Positions 17,848 through 25,896 of a DNA stretch of 64,000 nucleotides are shown in pieces (the stretch's first letter is position 1; each line of letters begins with the position of its first letter). The stretch covers positions 186,001 through 250,000 of the forward strand of contig NZ_NWVC01000002.1 in NCBI RefSeq assembly GCF_002374855.1. Reading direction: 5' to 3'. Source of the DNA: Sphingomonas adhaesiva (GTDB lineage: Bacteria; Pseudomonadota; Alphaproteobacteria; Sphingomonadales; Sphingomonadaceae). A program made the position numbers and the translations under genes. Below the pieces are notes generated by a model, which was not told where the DNA came from, searched no databases, and saw only the letters and a program-made list of their open reading frames with translations.

Positions 17848-18372
17848 ATGCCGCTTTACGCCTTCAAGGATCGTCGCCCCACCCGCCACCCCGATGCCTG
17901 GGTCGCCCCCAGCGCCGACGTGATCGGCGACGTGCGGCTGGCGGAGGGGGTGAGCGTGTGGTTCGGCGCGGTGATCCGCGGCGACAACACGCCGATCCCG
18001 ATCGGCGCGCGCAGCAACGTGCAAGAGGGCGCGATGCTCCATTCCGATCCGGGCGCGCCGCTGACGGTCGGGGAAGACTGTACGATCGGGCACCACGCGA
18101 TCCTGCACGGCTGCACGATCGGCGACCGCGTGCTGATCGGCATGGGCGCGATCGTCCTCAACCGCGCGGTGATCTCCGACGATTGCATCGTCGGCGCCGG
18201 CGCGCTGGTGACCGAGGGCAAGACCTTTCCCCCACGCAGCCTGATCGTCGGCAGCCCGGCGCGCGCGGTGCGCGAACTGGACGACGCCGCGGTCGCCGCG
18301 CTCAAGATGTCGGCGGCGCATTACGTCGAGAACGGCCGCAAGGCGGCAGCGGGGCTGGAACGGATCGAATAA
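17848..18372 (+). CDS. Gamma-carbonic anhydrase family protein
   Basis: A 174-residue left-handed beta-helix protein. The repeated hexapeptide pattern runs from about residue 17 (DAWVAPSADVIGDVRL) to 150, and the metal-site histidines are visible in MLHSDPG and TIGHHAILHGCTIGD. The gene starts at ATG 17848 after the ribosome site AGGGGAGGA (17833-17841). Bacterial members are called gamma-CA or YrdA/PaaY-like. Whether this one hydrates CO2 or has another role cannot be told from sequence alone. It is followed by a nitronate monooxygenase gene in the same direction. Confidence 0.88.
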   Translation: MPLYAFKDRRPTRHPDAWVAPSADVIGDVRLAEGVSVWFGAVIRGDNTPIPIGARSNVQEGAMLHSDPGAPLTVGEDCTIGHHAILHGCTIGDRVLIGMGAIVLNRAVISDDCIVGAGALVTEGKTFPPRSLIVGSPARAVRELDDAAVAALKMSAAHYVENGRKAAAGLERIE

Positions 18373-18435
18373 CGGGTACGGCCGCTACAGCCAGCCCTCT
18401 TGCAAGGCGGCGGCGCCTTCCACATAACCCGCGTT

Positions 18436-19401
18436 ATGTCGATTCCTCCGATCCTGTCCCGCCTGCGCCTGCCGGTCATCGGCTCGCCGCTGTTCATCAT
18501 CTCCGGCCCGGAACTGGTGATCGCGCAATGCAAGGCGGGGATCGTCGGGTCGTTCCCCGCGCTCAACGCGCGGCCGCAGACGCTGCTCGACGAATGGCTG
18601 CACCGCATCACGGAGGAACTGGCCGCACACAATCGCGCCAACCCCGATCGACCGGCCGCACCCTTCGCGGTGAACCAGATCGTGCACAAGTCGAACGACC
18701 GGCTGGAACAGGATCTGGCCACCTGCGCCAAATGGCAGGTGCCGATCACCATCACCTCGCTGGGCGCGCGCGAGGAGGTGAACCGCGCGGCGCACGAATG
18801 GGGCGGGATCGTCCTGCACGACATCATCGACGATCGTTTCGCGCGCAAGGCGATCGAAAAGGGCGCCGACGGGCTGATCGCGGTCGCCGCGGGTGCGGGC
18901 GGCCATGCCGGGCGCCAGTCGCCGTTCGCGCTGATCCAGGAAATCCGCCAGTGGTTCGACGGCCCGCTGGCGCTGTCCGGCTCGATCGCGACCGGCGACG
19001 CGGTGCTGGCGGCGCAGGCGATGGGCGCCGATTTCGCCTATATCGGCAGCGCCTTCATCGCGACCGAGGAAGCCAATGCCGATGCCCGCTACAAGCAGGG
19101 GATCGTCGACGGGCGCGCCGCCGATATCGTCTATTCCGACCTCTTCACCGGGGTGCACGGCAATTACCTGCGCAGCTCGATCGTCGCGGCCGGGCTGGAT
19201 CCGGACAACCTGCCCAAGGGCGATTACAAGACGATGGACTTCGGCACCGGCGACAACGGCGGCACGAAGGCGAAGGCGTGGCGCGACATCTGGGGATCGG
19301 GCCAGGGCATCGGCGCGGTGGAGGCGATCGAACCCGTCGCCGCGCGCGTCGACCGCATGGAAGCGCAATACCGCGCTGCCCGCACCCGCATCGGCGCCTG
19401 A
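18436..19401 (+). CDS. Nitronate monooxygenase (2-nitropropane dioxygenase family)
   Basis: A 321-residue FMN-dependent TIM-barrel enzyme that oxidises alkyl nitronates such as propionate-3-nitronate. The start at ATG 18436 gives MSIPPILSRLRLPVIGSPLF. Later family segments include GLIAVAAGAGGHAGRQSPFA (phosphate and flavin binding), LALSGSIATGDAVLAAQAMGAD and YIGSAFIATEEA. An upstream GTG at 18400 would add 12 residues with no support. The gene lies 63 bases behind the gamma-carbonic anhydrase gene and may share its transcript. Confidence 0.9.
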   Translation: MSIPPILSRLRLPVIGSPLFIISGPELVIAQCKAGIVGSFPALNARPQTLLDEWLHRITEELAAHNRANPDRPAAPFAVNQIVHKSNDRLEQDLATCAKWQVPITITSLGAREEVNRAAHEWGGIVLHDIIDDRFARKAIEKGADGLIAVAAGAGGHAGRQSPFALIQEIRQWFDGPLALSGSIATGDAVLAAQAMGADFAYIGSAFIATEEANADARYKQGIVDGRAADIVYSDLFTGVHGNYLRSSIVAAGLDPDNLPKGDYKTMDFGTGDNGGTKAKAWRDIWGSGQGIGAVEAIEPVAARVDRMEAQYRAARTRIGA

Positions 19402-19527
19402 CCCGCGGAAGCGCATAAGGATATCACCCGCCGCGCACAGCGGCCTTCATCGACCGAAAGTGGAAGCACAGGGTGACGCGGCGTATCACGAAACGCCTCC
19501 GCGCCCCCGCGTGAAGACGCTCCCCTC

Positions 19528-19623
19528 CGTCACCCCGGACCTGTTCCGGAGTCCACCGTGCCGCAAAATGAACACCTCGCGAGGGCGCCGCGCGGTGGAT
19601 GCCGGAACAAGTCCGGGATGACG
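19528..19623. repeat. Intergenic palindromic element, copy 1 (96 bp)
   Basis: A 96-base element with long imperfect inverted arms: CGTCACCCCGGAC...GTCCACCG at the left and CGGTGGAT...GTCCGGGATGACG at the right, enclosing a variable centre of about 32 bases. A second element of the same length and arm sequence is at 25721-25816. It lies in the 303-base gap between the nitronate monooxygenase and DUF1465 genes. Nothing else recognisable is in that gap. Such elements are typical REP-like intergenic repeats and can also act as a terminator between convergent genes. Confidence 0.85.
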
Positions 19624-19704
19624 AAGAGACTCGCCAAGGCTGGTCCTGATCGGCGTGCCGGCCGCACTGCGCCGCCGTCCGCCGCGCGGGCGGACGGCCC
19701 GCGC

Positions 19705-20166
19705 TCAGAACGACGTCGCCAGCCGGTCCAGCATCGAGCGCGCCGGGCTTTCCATCGGTTCGTCCGCCACCTGCGCGGCGTCCAGTCGCTCGACGCGACG
19801 GTGCAGGTCGATGCTGCCCGCCACCATCGCGCGCGCCTGTTCGGGCAGGGTCGATACGATCGCCTCCTCGCTGACCGGCGCCGTTCCCAGCCGTCGCGCG
19901 CTGTCCTGCGCCTGCGCAGGTGTGAGTTCGCCCGCGATCACCGCGCGCTGCGTCAGCAGCCAGGCGATGACGTGCATCAGCCGCGTCGTCACCTTCAGCG
20001 ATTCGCAGCTGAACGCCACCCGGTCCATCGGCGACAGCGCCTCGCGCTCCGCGCGGCCGCCCTCGTCGAAATAACTGCGCGCCTCGTCGGCCAGCACCAT
20101 CGCCTCGACGTAGAAGGCGTCGATCAGGCGGATATGAAGGCGGGGATCGGTCAGCAGGTCGGCCAT
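19705..20166 (-). CDS. DUF1465 protein, RcdA-like
   Basis: A 153-residue, largely helical cytosolic protein with no signal or membrane segment. The sequence (RLIDAFYVEAMVLADEARSY, AFSCESLKVTTRLMHVIAWL) matches my knowledge of DUF1465. That family includes Caulobacter RcdA, an adaptor that helps ClpXP degrade the cell-cycle regulator CtrA. By homology it may control regulated proteolysis here. The assignment to RcdA activity is inference. It lies next to a DUF465 gene in the same direction. Confidence 0.75.
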   Translation of the reverse strand: MADLLTDPRLHIRLIDAFYVEAMVLADEARSYFDEGGRAEREALSPMDRVAFSCESLKVTTRLMHVIAWLLTQRAVIAGELTPAQAQDSARRLGTAPVSEEAIVSTLPEQARAMVAGSIDLHRRVERLDAAQVADEPMESPARSMLDRLATSF

Positions 20167-20248
20167 GCGGCCGCTGTGCCACGCGTCGCGCGCCGCTGCC
20201 AGAGCCGCGCGCGGGTGTTAACCGCGAATGCGTGCCACGGCGTGACGA

Positions 20249-20467
20249 TCACGCGATGATATCGGGGATCAGCTGGTCCTCGATCTGCTGGATTTCGTCG
20301 CGCAGCTTCAGCTTGCGCTTCTTCAGCCGCATCAGCTGCAACTGGTCGGGCGCGCCCGACGCGCCCAGCGCGACGATCGCCGAATCGAGGTCGCGATGCT
20401 CCAGCCGCAGCAGGTTCAGCCGCGCCAGAATGTCCGTCCCGCCCTCGATCACGTCCACGTCAGCCAC
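20249..20467 (-). CDS. DUF465 (YdcH-like) small helical protein
   Basis: A 72-residue protein, ending IEDQLIPDIIA, with the YdcH/DUF465 hairpin: LARLNLLRLEHRDLDSAIVA followed by LMRLKKRKLKLRDEIQQIED. These predict two antiparallel helices with a basic turn. The biochemical role of the family is unknown. A second DUF465 protein is encoded 216 bases away on the other strand (20684-20842), so the two are divergent paralogues sharing one intergenic region. Confidence 0.85.
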   Translation of the reverse strand: MADVDVIEGGTDILARLNLLRLEHRDLDSAIVALGASGAPDQLQLMRLKKRKLKLRDEIQQIEDQLIPDIIA

Positions 20468-20683
20468 CCCCCAGCGCCCTGCCCGTACAGGGCACGGGCA
20501 GCGGCCCCGCCCTTAGCGCAACGGCCGTGGCCGCTGCCATCCCTTTTACGCGCCGCGCAAGGGACGGTGGCTCGTCGCAGCATCGGCGCGGGCCGTCGCG
20601 GGCAAGGAAATGACACGCGACAATCCGGCGCGTTCGTGGTTCACTGATCGACCCTTGGTTCAACCATGAAGGAGGTAACTGCC

Positions 20684-20842
20684 ATGCAGACCGCGCACAT
20701 CACGGCCCTTGAGGCCAAGCATGCGTCGCTCGACCAGCGGATCGTCGCCGAGTCGCAGCGCCCCATGCCCGATACGGTGGCGATCGCGGAACTGAAGAAG
20801 CAGAAACTGAGACTCAAGGAGGAAATCGCCTCCGCGCACTGA
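20684..20842 (+). CDS. DUF465 (YdcH-like) small protein, second copy
   Basis: A 52-residue protein starting at ATG 20684 with a near-perfect ribosome site AAGGAGGT (20669-20676). An ATG at 20666 in the same frame overlaps that site and is less likely. The sequence HITALEAKHASLDQRIVAES and AIAELKKQKLRLKEEI is the DUF465 two-helix pattern, with the basic KKQKLRLKEEI half closely resembling that of the divergent neighbour. A strong intrinsic terminator follows 16 bases after the stop, so this is an independent short transcript. Confidence 0.9.
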   Translation: MQTAHITALEAKHASLDQRIVAESQRPMPDTVAIAELKKQKLRLKEEIASAH

Positions 20843-20858
20843 CGCGGGCGATGCCAGG

Positions 20859-20890
20859 GGTCCGGCGGGCGAACCGCCGGGCCTTTTTTC
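20859..20890 (+). terminator. Intrinsic terminator after the small DUF465 gene
   Basis: A GC-rich stem GGTCCGGCGG / CCGCCGGGCC (one G-U pair), with loop GCGAA, is followed by TTTTTT. It also lies at the end of the convergent nucleotidyltransferase gene, whose stop is at 20889. Confidence 0.88.
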
Positions 20891-21416
20891 ATGCCGCGAC
20901 GATCCGCAGCAGCGGGTAGCGCGCCAGCCACCCCTTCCCCGCCACCCGCGCGTCGAAGATCGCGCGCCTGTCCGCCGCGAACCTCGCCGTCGGCCGCACC
21001 ACCCCGGCGAACAGATCGTCCAGCCCATAAGGCGCGGCGACCTCCACCATCCCCGCCGCAGTCAGCCGTACCGCCACCGCGGTCGCGGTTTCCGGCCAGT
21101 GGCGCATCGCGTCGGCGACGTCGCGGTACGGCGCGTCGCCGTTGCGCTGGTGCATCCGCGCCTGGTTCTTCACCGACCAGTCGACGCCCGGACACGCCGC
21201 GCTCAGCGCCGCCTCGGCGGTGGCATCGCGCCCCGCGCCCTCGCCCGGTGCATACCACAGCACGTCGACATCGCCCGCGGGCGGGGCGGGCGCGCGGCCA
21301 TGCAGCCGGTCCCACACCGCATCGCGCACCAATCCAGCGCCGATCCACGCGCCCGGCGGCCCGGCATCGCGCACCGCGATCATCGCGCGGCGGCGCCAGG
21401 CGTCGTCCGCCAGCAC
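20889..21416 (-). CDS. Nucleotidyltransferase family protein (NTP_transf_6 type)
   Basis: A 175-residue protein with an N-terminal pattern AWIGAGLVRDAVWDRLHG followed by GDVDVLWYAP, resembling a minimal nucleotidyltransferase fold (G-x-V-R-D and D-x-D metal ligands). The C-terminal half has LTAAGMVEVAAPYGLDDLFAGVVRPT, the conserved segment of the YP_/DUF925-type family. Substrate is unknown. The GTG start at 21416 is used because no ATG is available. The frame remains open back to the upstream aldehyde dehydrogenase stop (21437), so the genes are closely spaced on one strand. Confidence 0.78.
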   Translation of the reverse strand: MLADDAWRRRAMIAVRDAGPPGAWIGAGLVRDAVWDRLHGRAPAPPAGDVDVLWYAPGEGAGRDATAEAALSAACPGVDWSVKNQARMHQRNGDAPYRDVADAMRHWPETATAVAVRLTAAGMVEVAAPYGLDDLFAGVVRPTARFAADRRAIFDARVAGKGWLARYPLLRIVAA

Positions 21417-21436
21417 CGCCGCGATCCGCTCCGTCG

Positions 21437-22849
21437 TCAGAACTTCATCTGCTTGGCGATCGACGCCTGGGTCGCCTTGCCATAGGGCGGCTTTAGCCCG
21501 GCCAGCTTCATCACGTCGATCTTCGGCTGGCGATAGACCGACTTGGCGTGGCTGAAGGTACGGAACCCGTCCAGCCCGTGATAGCTGCCCATCCCCGACG
21601 GCCCGATCCCGCCGAACGGCAGGTCTTCCATCGACACGTGGAAGATCACGTCGTTGACCGTCGCGCCGCCGGAAATGGTGCGGTCCAGCACGCGGCGCTC
21701 CTCGTCCTTGTCCTCGCCGAAATAATAGACGGCAAGCGGCCGGTCGCGCGCGTTGACCTGCGCGATCGCGCTGTCGACCCCGCCCGAATAGCGCCGGATC
21801 GGCAGCACCGGGCCGAAAATCTCCTCCTGCATCAGCGTCATGTCGTCGGTCACGTCGGTGACGATCGTCAGCGGCATCTTGCGGCTGTTCGACGCGCCGA
21901 AATCCTCGTTCGCGGGGTTCACGACGTCGATCGTCGCGCCCTTCGCGCGCGCATCCTCGATCCAGTCGGTCAGCCGCTGGTGATGCCGGTCGTTGATGAC
22001 CGAGGTATAGTCCGGGTTCGACAACAATGTCGGGTACATAGCGGTCGCCGCCTGCTTCAGCCCCTCGACCACCGCGCCTTCCTGCGCCTCGGGCACCAGC
22101 ATGTAATCGGGCGCGAGGCAGATCTGACCCGCGTTCAGCATCTTACCGGTCGCCACGCGCGTGGTCGTGCGCGCGATATCGGCACTCTGCCCGACGATCA
22201 CCGGGGATTTGCCGCCCAATTCCAGCGTCACCGGCACCAGATGGTCGGCGGCGGCGTGCAGGATGTGCTTGGCAATCCCCGTCGCACCGGTGAAGATCAG
22301 GTGGTCGAACGGCAGTTCGGCGAACGCCTTGCCCACGTCCGGCCCGCCCGACACGAACGCCAGTTCGTCGGCGGCGAAATATTTCGGCGCGATCTCCTCG
22401 AACAGCGCGCTGGTCACCGGCGTGAACTCGCTGGTCTTCACCATCGCGCGATTGCCCGCGGCGAAGATGCCCGCCAGCGGCGACATCACCAGATTGACCG
22501 GGAAATTCCACGGCGCGATCACGCCCACCACGCCCTTGGGCTGATATTCGACCCGCGCCTTCGCGCCCAGCAGGCCCAGCGGAAATTCCACCTTGCGCCG
22601 TTCGGTCTTCGCCCAGCGATCGAGGTGCTTCAGCGCGTGGCGGATCGGCGCGATCGACCCGCCGATATCGGTGACCATCGACTGTTCGCGGCTGCGATGC
22701 CCGAAATCCTCGCTCAGCGCGTCGCAAAAGCGCGCGGCATGGTCCGCGATCATCGTCGCCGCACGGCGCAGCCGATCCTTGCGCACCGACAATGGCTCGG
22801 GCAGCGCCGCCATGAACGCCGCGCGCTGCGTCTCCAGAATGTCCCTCAT
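21437..22849 (-). CDS. Coniferyl-aldehyde-dehydrogenase-type aldehyde dehydrogenase
   Basis: A 470-residue NAD(P)-dependent aldehyde dehydrogenase. The start at ATG 22849 gives MRDILETQRAAFMAALPEPL. Visible motifs are GVVGVIAPWNFPVNL (cofactor loop), TGATGIAKHILHAAADHLVP, the general base in LELGGKSPVIVG, and the catalytic Cys in NAGQICLAPDYML. The C-terminus PFGGIGPSGMGSYHGLDGFR is typical of the class that includes coniferyl aldehyde dehydrogenase (CalB) and fatty aldehyde dehydrogenases. Substrate is therefore a guess within aromatic or medium-chain aldehydes. Confidence 0.88.
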   Translation of the reverse strand: MRDILETQRAAFMAALPEPLSVRKDRLRRAATMIADHAARFCDALSEDFGHRSREQSMVTDIGGSIAPIRHALKHLDRWAKTERRKVEFPLGLLGAKARVEYQPKGVVGVIAPWNFPVNLVMSPLAGIFAAGNRAMVKTSEFTPVTSALFEEIAPKYFAADELAFVSGGPDVGKAFAELPFDHLIFTGATGIAKHILHAAADHLVPVTLELGGKSPVIVGQSADIARTTTRVATGKMLNAGQICLAPDYMLVPEAQEGAVVEGLKQAATAMYPTLLSNPDYTSVINDRHHQRLTDWIEDARAKGATIDVVNPANEDFGASNSRKMPLTIVTDVTDDMTLMQEEIFGPVLPIRRYSGGVDSAIAQVNARDRPLAVYYFGEDKDEERRVLDRTISGGATVNDVIFHVSMEDLPFGGIGPSGMGSYHGLDGFRTFSHAKSVYRQPKIDVMKLAGLKPPYGKATQASIAKQMKF

Positions 22850-22884
22850 GCCCCGCTCCTCCCCTTGTCCTCGAATCTGTGAAT

Positions 22885-23337
22885 CTATGTGCGACACCCC
22901 AGCAGCCCCGCCAGCGGCATCGCGATCGAATCCTGCCCGGCGCGGTCCAGCCGCAGCGTCGCAATCGGCACCGCCGCGCCGGCGGTCAACGTCGCGCGCT
23001 GCTCGATCGTCAGCGTCAGCGTCGCGGTCACCCCGCCCGCGGCATAGGTGGTGGTCGGCGCCAGCCCCAGCGTCGCATTGCCCTCCGCGCCCGTGCGCGG
23101 CAGGTCGGTGACGCGCCCGTCCAGCATCAGCCGCAGCGATCCCGGCTCGGCAGTCGCCATCGTCGCCAGCGCGCGCGTCTGCCCGGTGGAAAACAGATAG
23201 GCGGCACATCCCTTCGCCGGCAGGTCCTGCGCCGGCAGCACGCCCAGCGGCAGGCCGTCGATCGACACCGCCGGGGCGGACGCCGGCGCGTTCGCCTGCA
23301 TCCCCGCCAGCACCATCACGGCCCACCACATCGTCAT
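22885..23337 (-). CDS. Exported hypothetical protein
   Basis: A 150-residue protein with a short signal peptide (MTMWWAVMVLAGMQANA). The mature region is a beta-rich sequence with no family I recognise. It contains two cysteines (GCAAYL and the final LLGCRT) that could form a disulfide. The ATG at 23337 overlaps the stop of the prepilin peptidase gene (ATGA), so the two are co-translated. A role in envelope or secretion is only suggested by the context. Confidence 0.6.
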   Translation of the reverse strand: MTMWWAVMVLAGMQANAPASAPAVSIDGLPLGVLPAQDLPAKGCAAYLFSTGQTRALATMATAEPGSLRLMLDGRVTDLPRTGAEGNATLGLAPTTTYAAGGVTATLTLTIEQRATLTAGAAVPIATLRLDRAGQDSIAMPLAGLLGCRT

Positions 23338-24086
23338 CCCGCCGATCCTATCATGACGATCCACGCCGGGTAAGCCGCCACCGCCATCAACGTGCCCAGC
23401 GGCAACGCATCGTCCGCCGCCATCGCCCGCCCGCGCAGATACTGGAACGCGATCCACCCCAGCCCGACCAGGCCCGCGATCACCAGCACCGCCGGCAGCA
23501 ACCGCCAGCCCAGCCACAGGCCGATCGCGCCGAACAACTTGGGGTCGCCCCCGCCCATCCCCTCGCGTCCGCGCCAGCGCCGGTATCCCGCCGCGACCAG
23601 CCACAGCAGCGCGAAGCTCCCCACGCCGCCGATCAGCCGTTCGGGCCAGTCGGGCGCGACCCACCACGCGCTGGCCACCCCGCCGATCGCAAGCGCGCCG
23701 GTCAGTTCATCGGGCAGCCAGAAATCATGCGCGTCCATCACCGCCAGCGTCAGCAGCAGCCAGCCGAACAGCGCCCCCGCCGCGCCAGCGACGCCCGGCG
23801 CGGCATAGCCCGCCGCAATCCCCGCCAGCGCGCATCCCGCCTCGATCAGCGGGTGGCGCGAGTCGATCCGCGCGCCGCACGCGCCGCAGCGCCCGCGCGT
23901 CGCCACCCAGCTCAGCAATGGGACCAGATCGCGCGCGGTCAGCGCCCGCCCGCACCCGTCGCACGCGGACCGCCCGCGCGCCACGCTGCGCTCCGCCGGC
24001 CAGCGCACCGCGATCGTCGCCAGGAAGCTCCCGGCGATCGCCCCCAACAGCCCCAGCCCCACGGCCCAGATGATCGCATCAGTCAC
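23334..24086 (-). CDS. A24 family prepilin peptidase
   Basis: A 250-residue integral-membrane aspartic protease that cleaves and N-methylates type IV prepilins or pseudopilins. The GTG start at 24086 gives VTDAIIWAVGLGLLGAIAGSFL. The cytoplasmic zinc loop has paired cysteines (CDGCGRA and RCGACGA). The catalytic aspartates are in VMDAHDFWLPDELTG and GMGGGDPKLFGAIGLWLG. About eight hydrophobic segments fit the family. Its start overlaps the end of a small membrane-protein gene, and it overlaps the exported hypothetical downstream. No pilin or type II secretion gene is in the window. Confidence 0.9.
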   Translation of the reverse strand: MTDAIIWAVGLGLLGAIAGSFLATIAVRWPAERSVARGRSACDGCGRALTARDLVPLLSWVATRGRCGACGARIDSRHPLIEAGCALAGIAAGYAAPGVAGAAGALFGWLLLTLAVMDAHDFWLPDELTGALAIGGVASAWWVAPDWPERLIGGVGSFALLWLVAAGYRRWRGREGMGGGDPKLFGAIGLWLGWRLLPAVLVIAGLVGLGWIAFQYLRGRAMAADDALPLGTLMAVAAYPAWIVMIGSAG

Positions 24087-24327
24087 GTCGCCGGATAAGA
24101 TAGCGATACACGCCGAAGCTGTTGACCCCCAGCAGCACGGCATTTTGCGCCCCCAGCGGATGATCGCCCGACAGCACCGCCCCGCTGATCCACGCGATCG
24201 AGGAGGTGACGAACAGCGCCATCCCCCACCCCGTCACGCGCCGCCCCGAATCGAGCGAGACCATGAAGGCCGCGATCGTGCCGCTGATCGCGGCATACCA
24301 TTTGAGCGTCAGCAGCAGACTTTCCAC
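24079..24327 (-). CDS. Small membrane protein (3 TM), unknown
   Basis: An 82-residue protein with three hydrophobic stretches (LKWYAAISGTIAAFMVSLDS, WGMALFVTSSIAWISGAVLS, NAVLLGVNSFGVYRYLI). It is rich in Gly and Ser and resembles small YgaP- or SemiSWEET-sized inner-membrane proteins, but I do not identify a family. It ends within the start region of the prepilin peptidase gene (8-base overlap), pointing to one operon. Confidence 0.6.
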   Translation of the reverse strand: MESLLLTLKWYAAISGTIAAFMVSLDSGRRVTGWGMALFVTSSIAWISGAVLSGDHPLGAQNAVLLGVNSFGVYRYLIRRRD

Positions 24328-24451
24328 CCATCACCGCTACGCGACCCCGCCGGCGCGGCCTATGACGCCGATCAAGCGGCGGCGCGCGGGGATTTGTCAT
24401 GCAGCGCGCGACGTCTTATGTGCAGCGCAACATTCAGAGAGAGGAAGCATC

Positions 24452-25639
24452 ATGGCCACCGATCCCGTCGTCATCCTGTCCTATGCGCGCACCCCGATGG
24501 GCGGGATGCAGGGCGCGCTGGCCGATGTGGCCGCGACCGATCTGGGCGCCACGGCGGTGAAGGCCGCGGTCGAGCGCGCCGGGATCGACGGCGCCGATGT
24601 CGAGCGCATCTACATGGGCTGCGTGCTGCCTGCCGGTCTTGGCCAGGCGCCCGCGCGTCAGGCCGCGATCAAGGCCGGCCTGCCCAAGTCGGTGCAGGCG
24701 ACCACCGTCAACAAGGTGTGCGGATCGGGGATGCAGACCGTCATCATGGGCGCGGAGGCGATCGCCGCCGGTTCGGCCGACGTGATCGTCGCGGGCGGCA
24801 TGGAAAGCATGACCAACGCGCCGTACATCCTCAAGAAGCACCGCTCGGGCGCGCGCATCGGCCATGACACCGCCTATGACCATATGTTCCTCGACGGGCT
24901 GGAGGATGCCTATGAGGCCGGGCGCGCGATGGGCACCTTCGCGCAGGACACCGCCAACGAATATCAGCTGACCCGCCAGGCGCAGGACGATTACGCGCTC
25001 GAATCGCTGCGCCGCGCCAAGGACGCGATCGCGACGGGCGCGTTCGCGGACGAAATCGTCCCCGTCACGGTCGCGACCCGCAAGGGCGAGGTGACGGTGG
25101 ATACCGACGAACAGCCCGGCAAGGGCCTGCCCGACAAGATCCCGACGCTGAAGCCCGCCTTCGCCAAGGACGGGACGATCACCGCCGCGACCAGCTCGTC
25201 GATCTCCGACGGCGCCGCCGCGCTGGTGCTCGCACGCGAAAGCGTCGCCGCGGCGAAGGGGCAGAAGCCGGTCGCGCGGATCATCGCGCACGCCGCCCAT
25301 GCGCAGGAACCCGCCGCCTTCACGACCGCCCCCGTCGGCGCGATCCAGTCGCTGCTGAAAAAGGCCGGCTGGTCGATCGACGACGTCGACCTGTTCGAGA
25401 TCAACGAGGCGTTCGCCTGCGTCGCGATGTTCGCGATGCGCGACCTGGGCATCCCGCACGACAGGATCAACGTCCATGGCGGCGCCACCGCGCTGGGCCA
25501 CCCGATCGGCGCGTCGGGCGCACGCATCGTCACCACGCTGATCGCCGCGCTCAAGCATCACGGCAAGAAGCGCGGCGTCGCCTCGCTGTGCATCGGCGGC
25601 GGCGAAGCCACCGCGCTGGCGGTCGAACTGGTCGACTGA
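24452..25639 (+). CDS. Acetyl-CoA C-acetyltransferase (thiolase)
   Basis: A 395-residue thiolase, starting at ATG 24452 after the purine-rich AGAGAGAGGAAG. The nucleophile is C90 in TTVNKVCGSGMQ. The catalytic His is in NVHGGATALGHPIGASGAR and the second Cys in SLCIGGGEATA. It condenses two acetyl-CoA or cleaves acetoacetyl-CoA, feeding polyhydroxybutyrate or fatty-acid metabolism. Length and N-terminus fit the acetyl-CoA acetyltransferase (AtoB/PhaA) group. It stands alone: the 257 bases behind it hold a palindromic element and then the GST-like gene. Confidence 0.93.
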   Translation: MATDPVVILSYARTPMGGMQGALADVAATDLGATAVKAAVERAGIDGADVERIYMGCVLPAGLGQAPARQAAIKAGLPKSVQATTVNKVCGSGMQTVIMGAEAIAAGSADVIVAGGMESMTNAPYILKKHRSGARIGHDTAYDHMFLDGLEDAYEAGRAMGTFAQDTANEYQLTRQAQDDYALESLRRAKDAIATGAFADEIVPVTVATRKGEVTVDTDEQPGKGLPDKIPTLKPAFAKDGTITAATSSSISDGAAALVLARESVAAAKGQKPVARIIAHAAHAQEPAAFTTAPVGAIQSLLKKAGWSIDDVDLFEINEAFACVAMFAMRDLGIPHDRINVHGGATALGHPIGASGARIVTTLIAALKHHGKKRGVASLCIGGGEATALAVELVD

Positions 25640-25720
25640 TCCTTGCAAGGGGCGCAACGTCGCGCCCCCTGCCCGTCGTTACGGCACCGCGGCAACATGC
25701 GGCGCGAGCCACGCGACGGC

Positions 25721-25816
25721 CGTCACCCCGGACTTGTTCCGGGGTCCACCGTTCCGCAGCATCAGCGCCCGATGGGTGCGCCGAACGGTGGATGCCGGAA
25801 CGGGTCCGGCATGACG
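25721..25816. repeat. Intergenic palindromic element, copy 2 (96 bp)
   Basis: This element has the same length and arm sequence as the one at 19528-19623: left arm CGTCACCCCGGACTTG...GTCCACCG, right arm CGGTGGAT...GTCCGGCATGACG. The centres differ. It lies between the thiolase and the glutathionyl-hydroquinone reductase genes, both on the plus strand. The rest of that 257-base gap shows nothing else recognisable. Confidence 0.85.
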
Positions 25817-25896
25817 GGGAAGACGTTCGCAGGGGCACCGATACCGCGGGATACCTCGGGGCCGCTCGATCGTATGCCCCTCATCGACGGGAGCGC

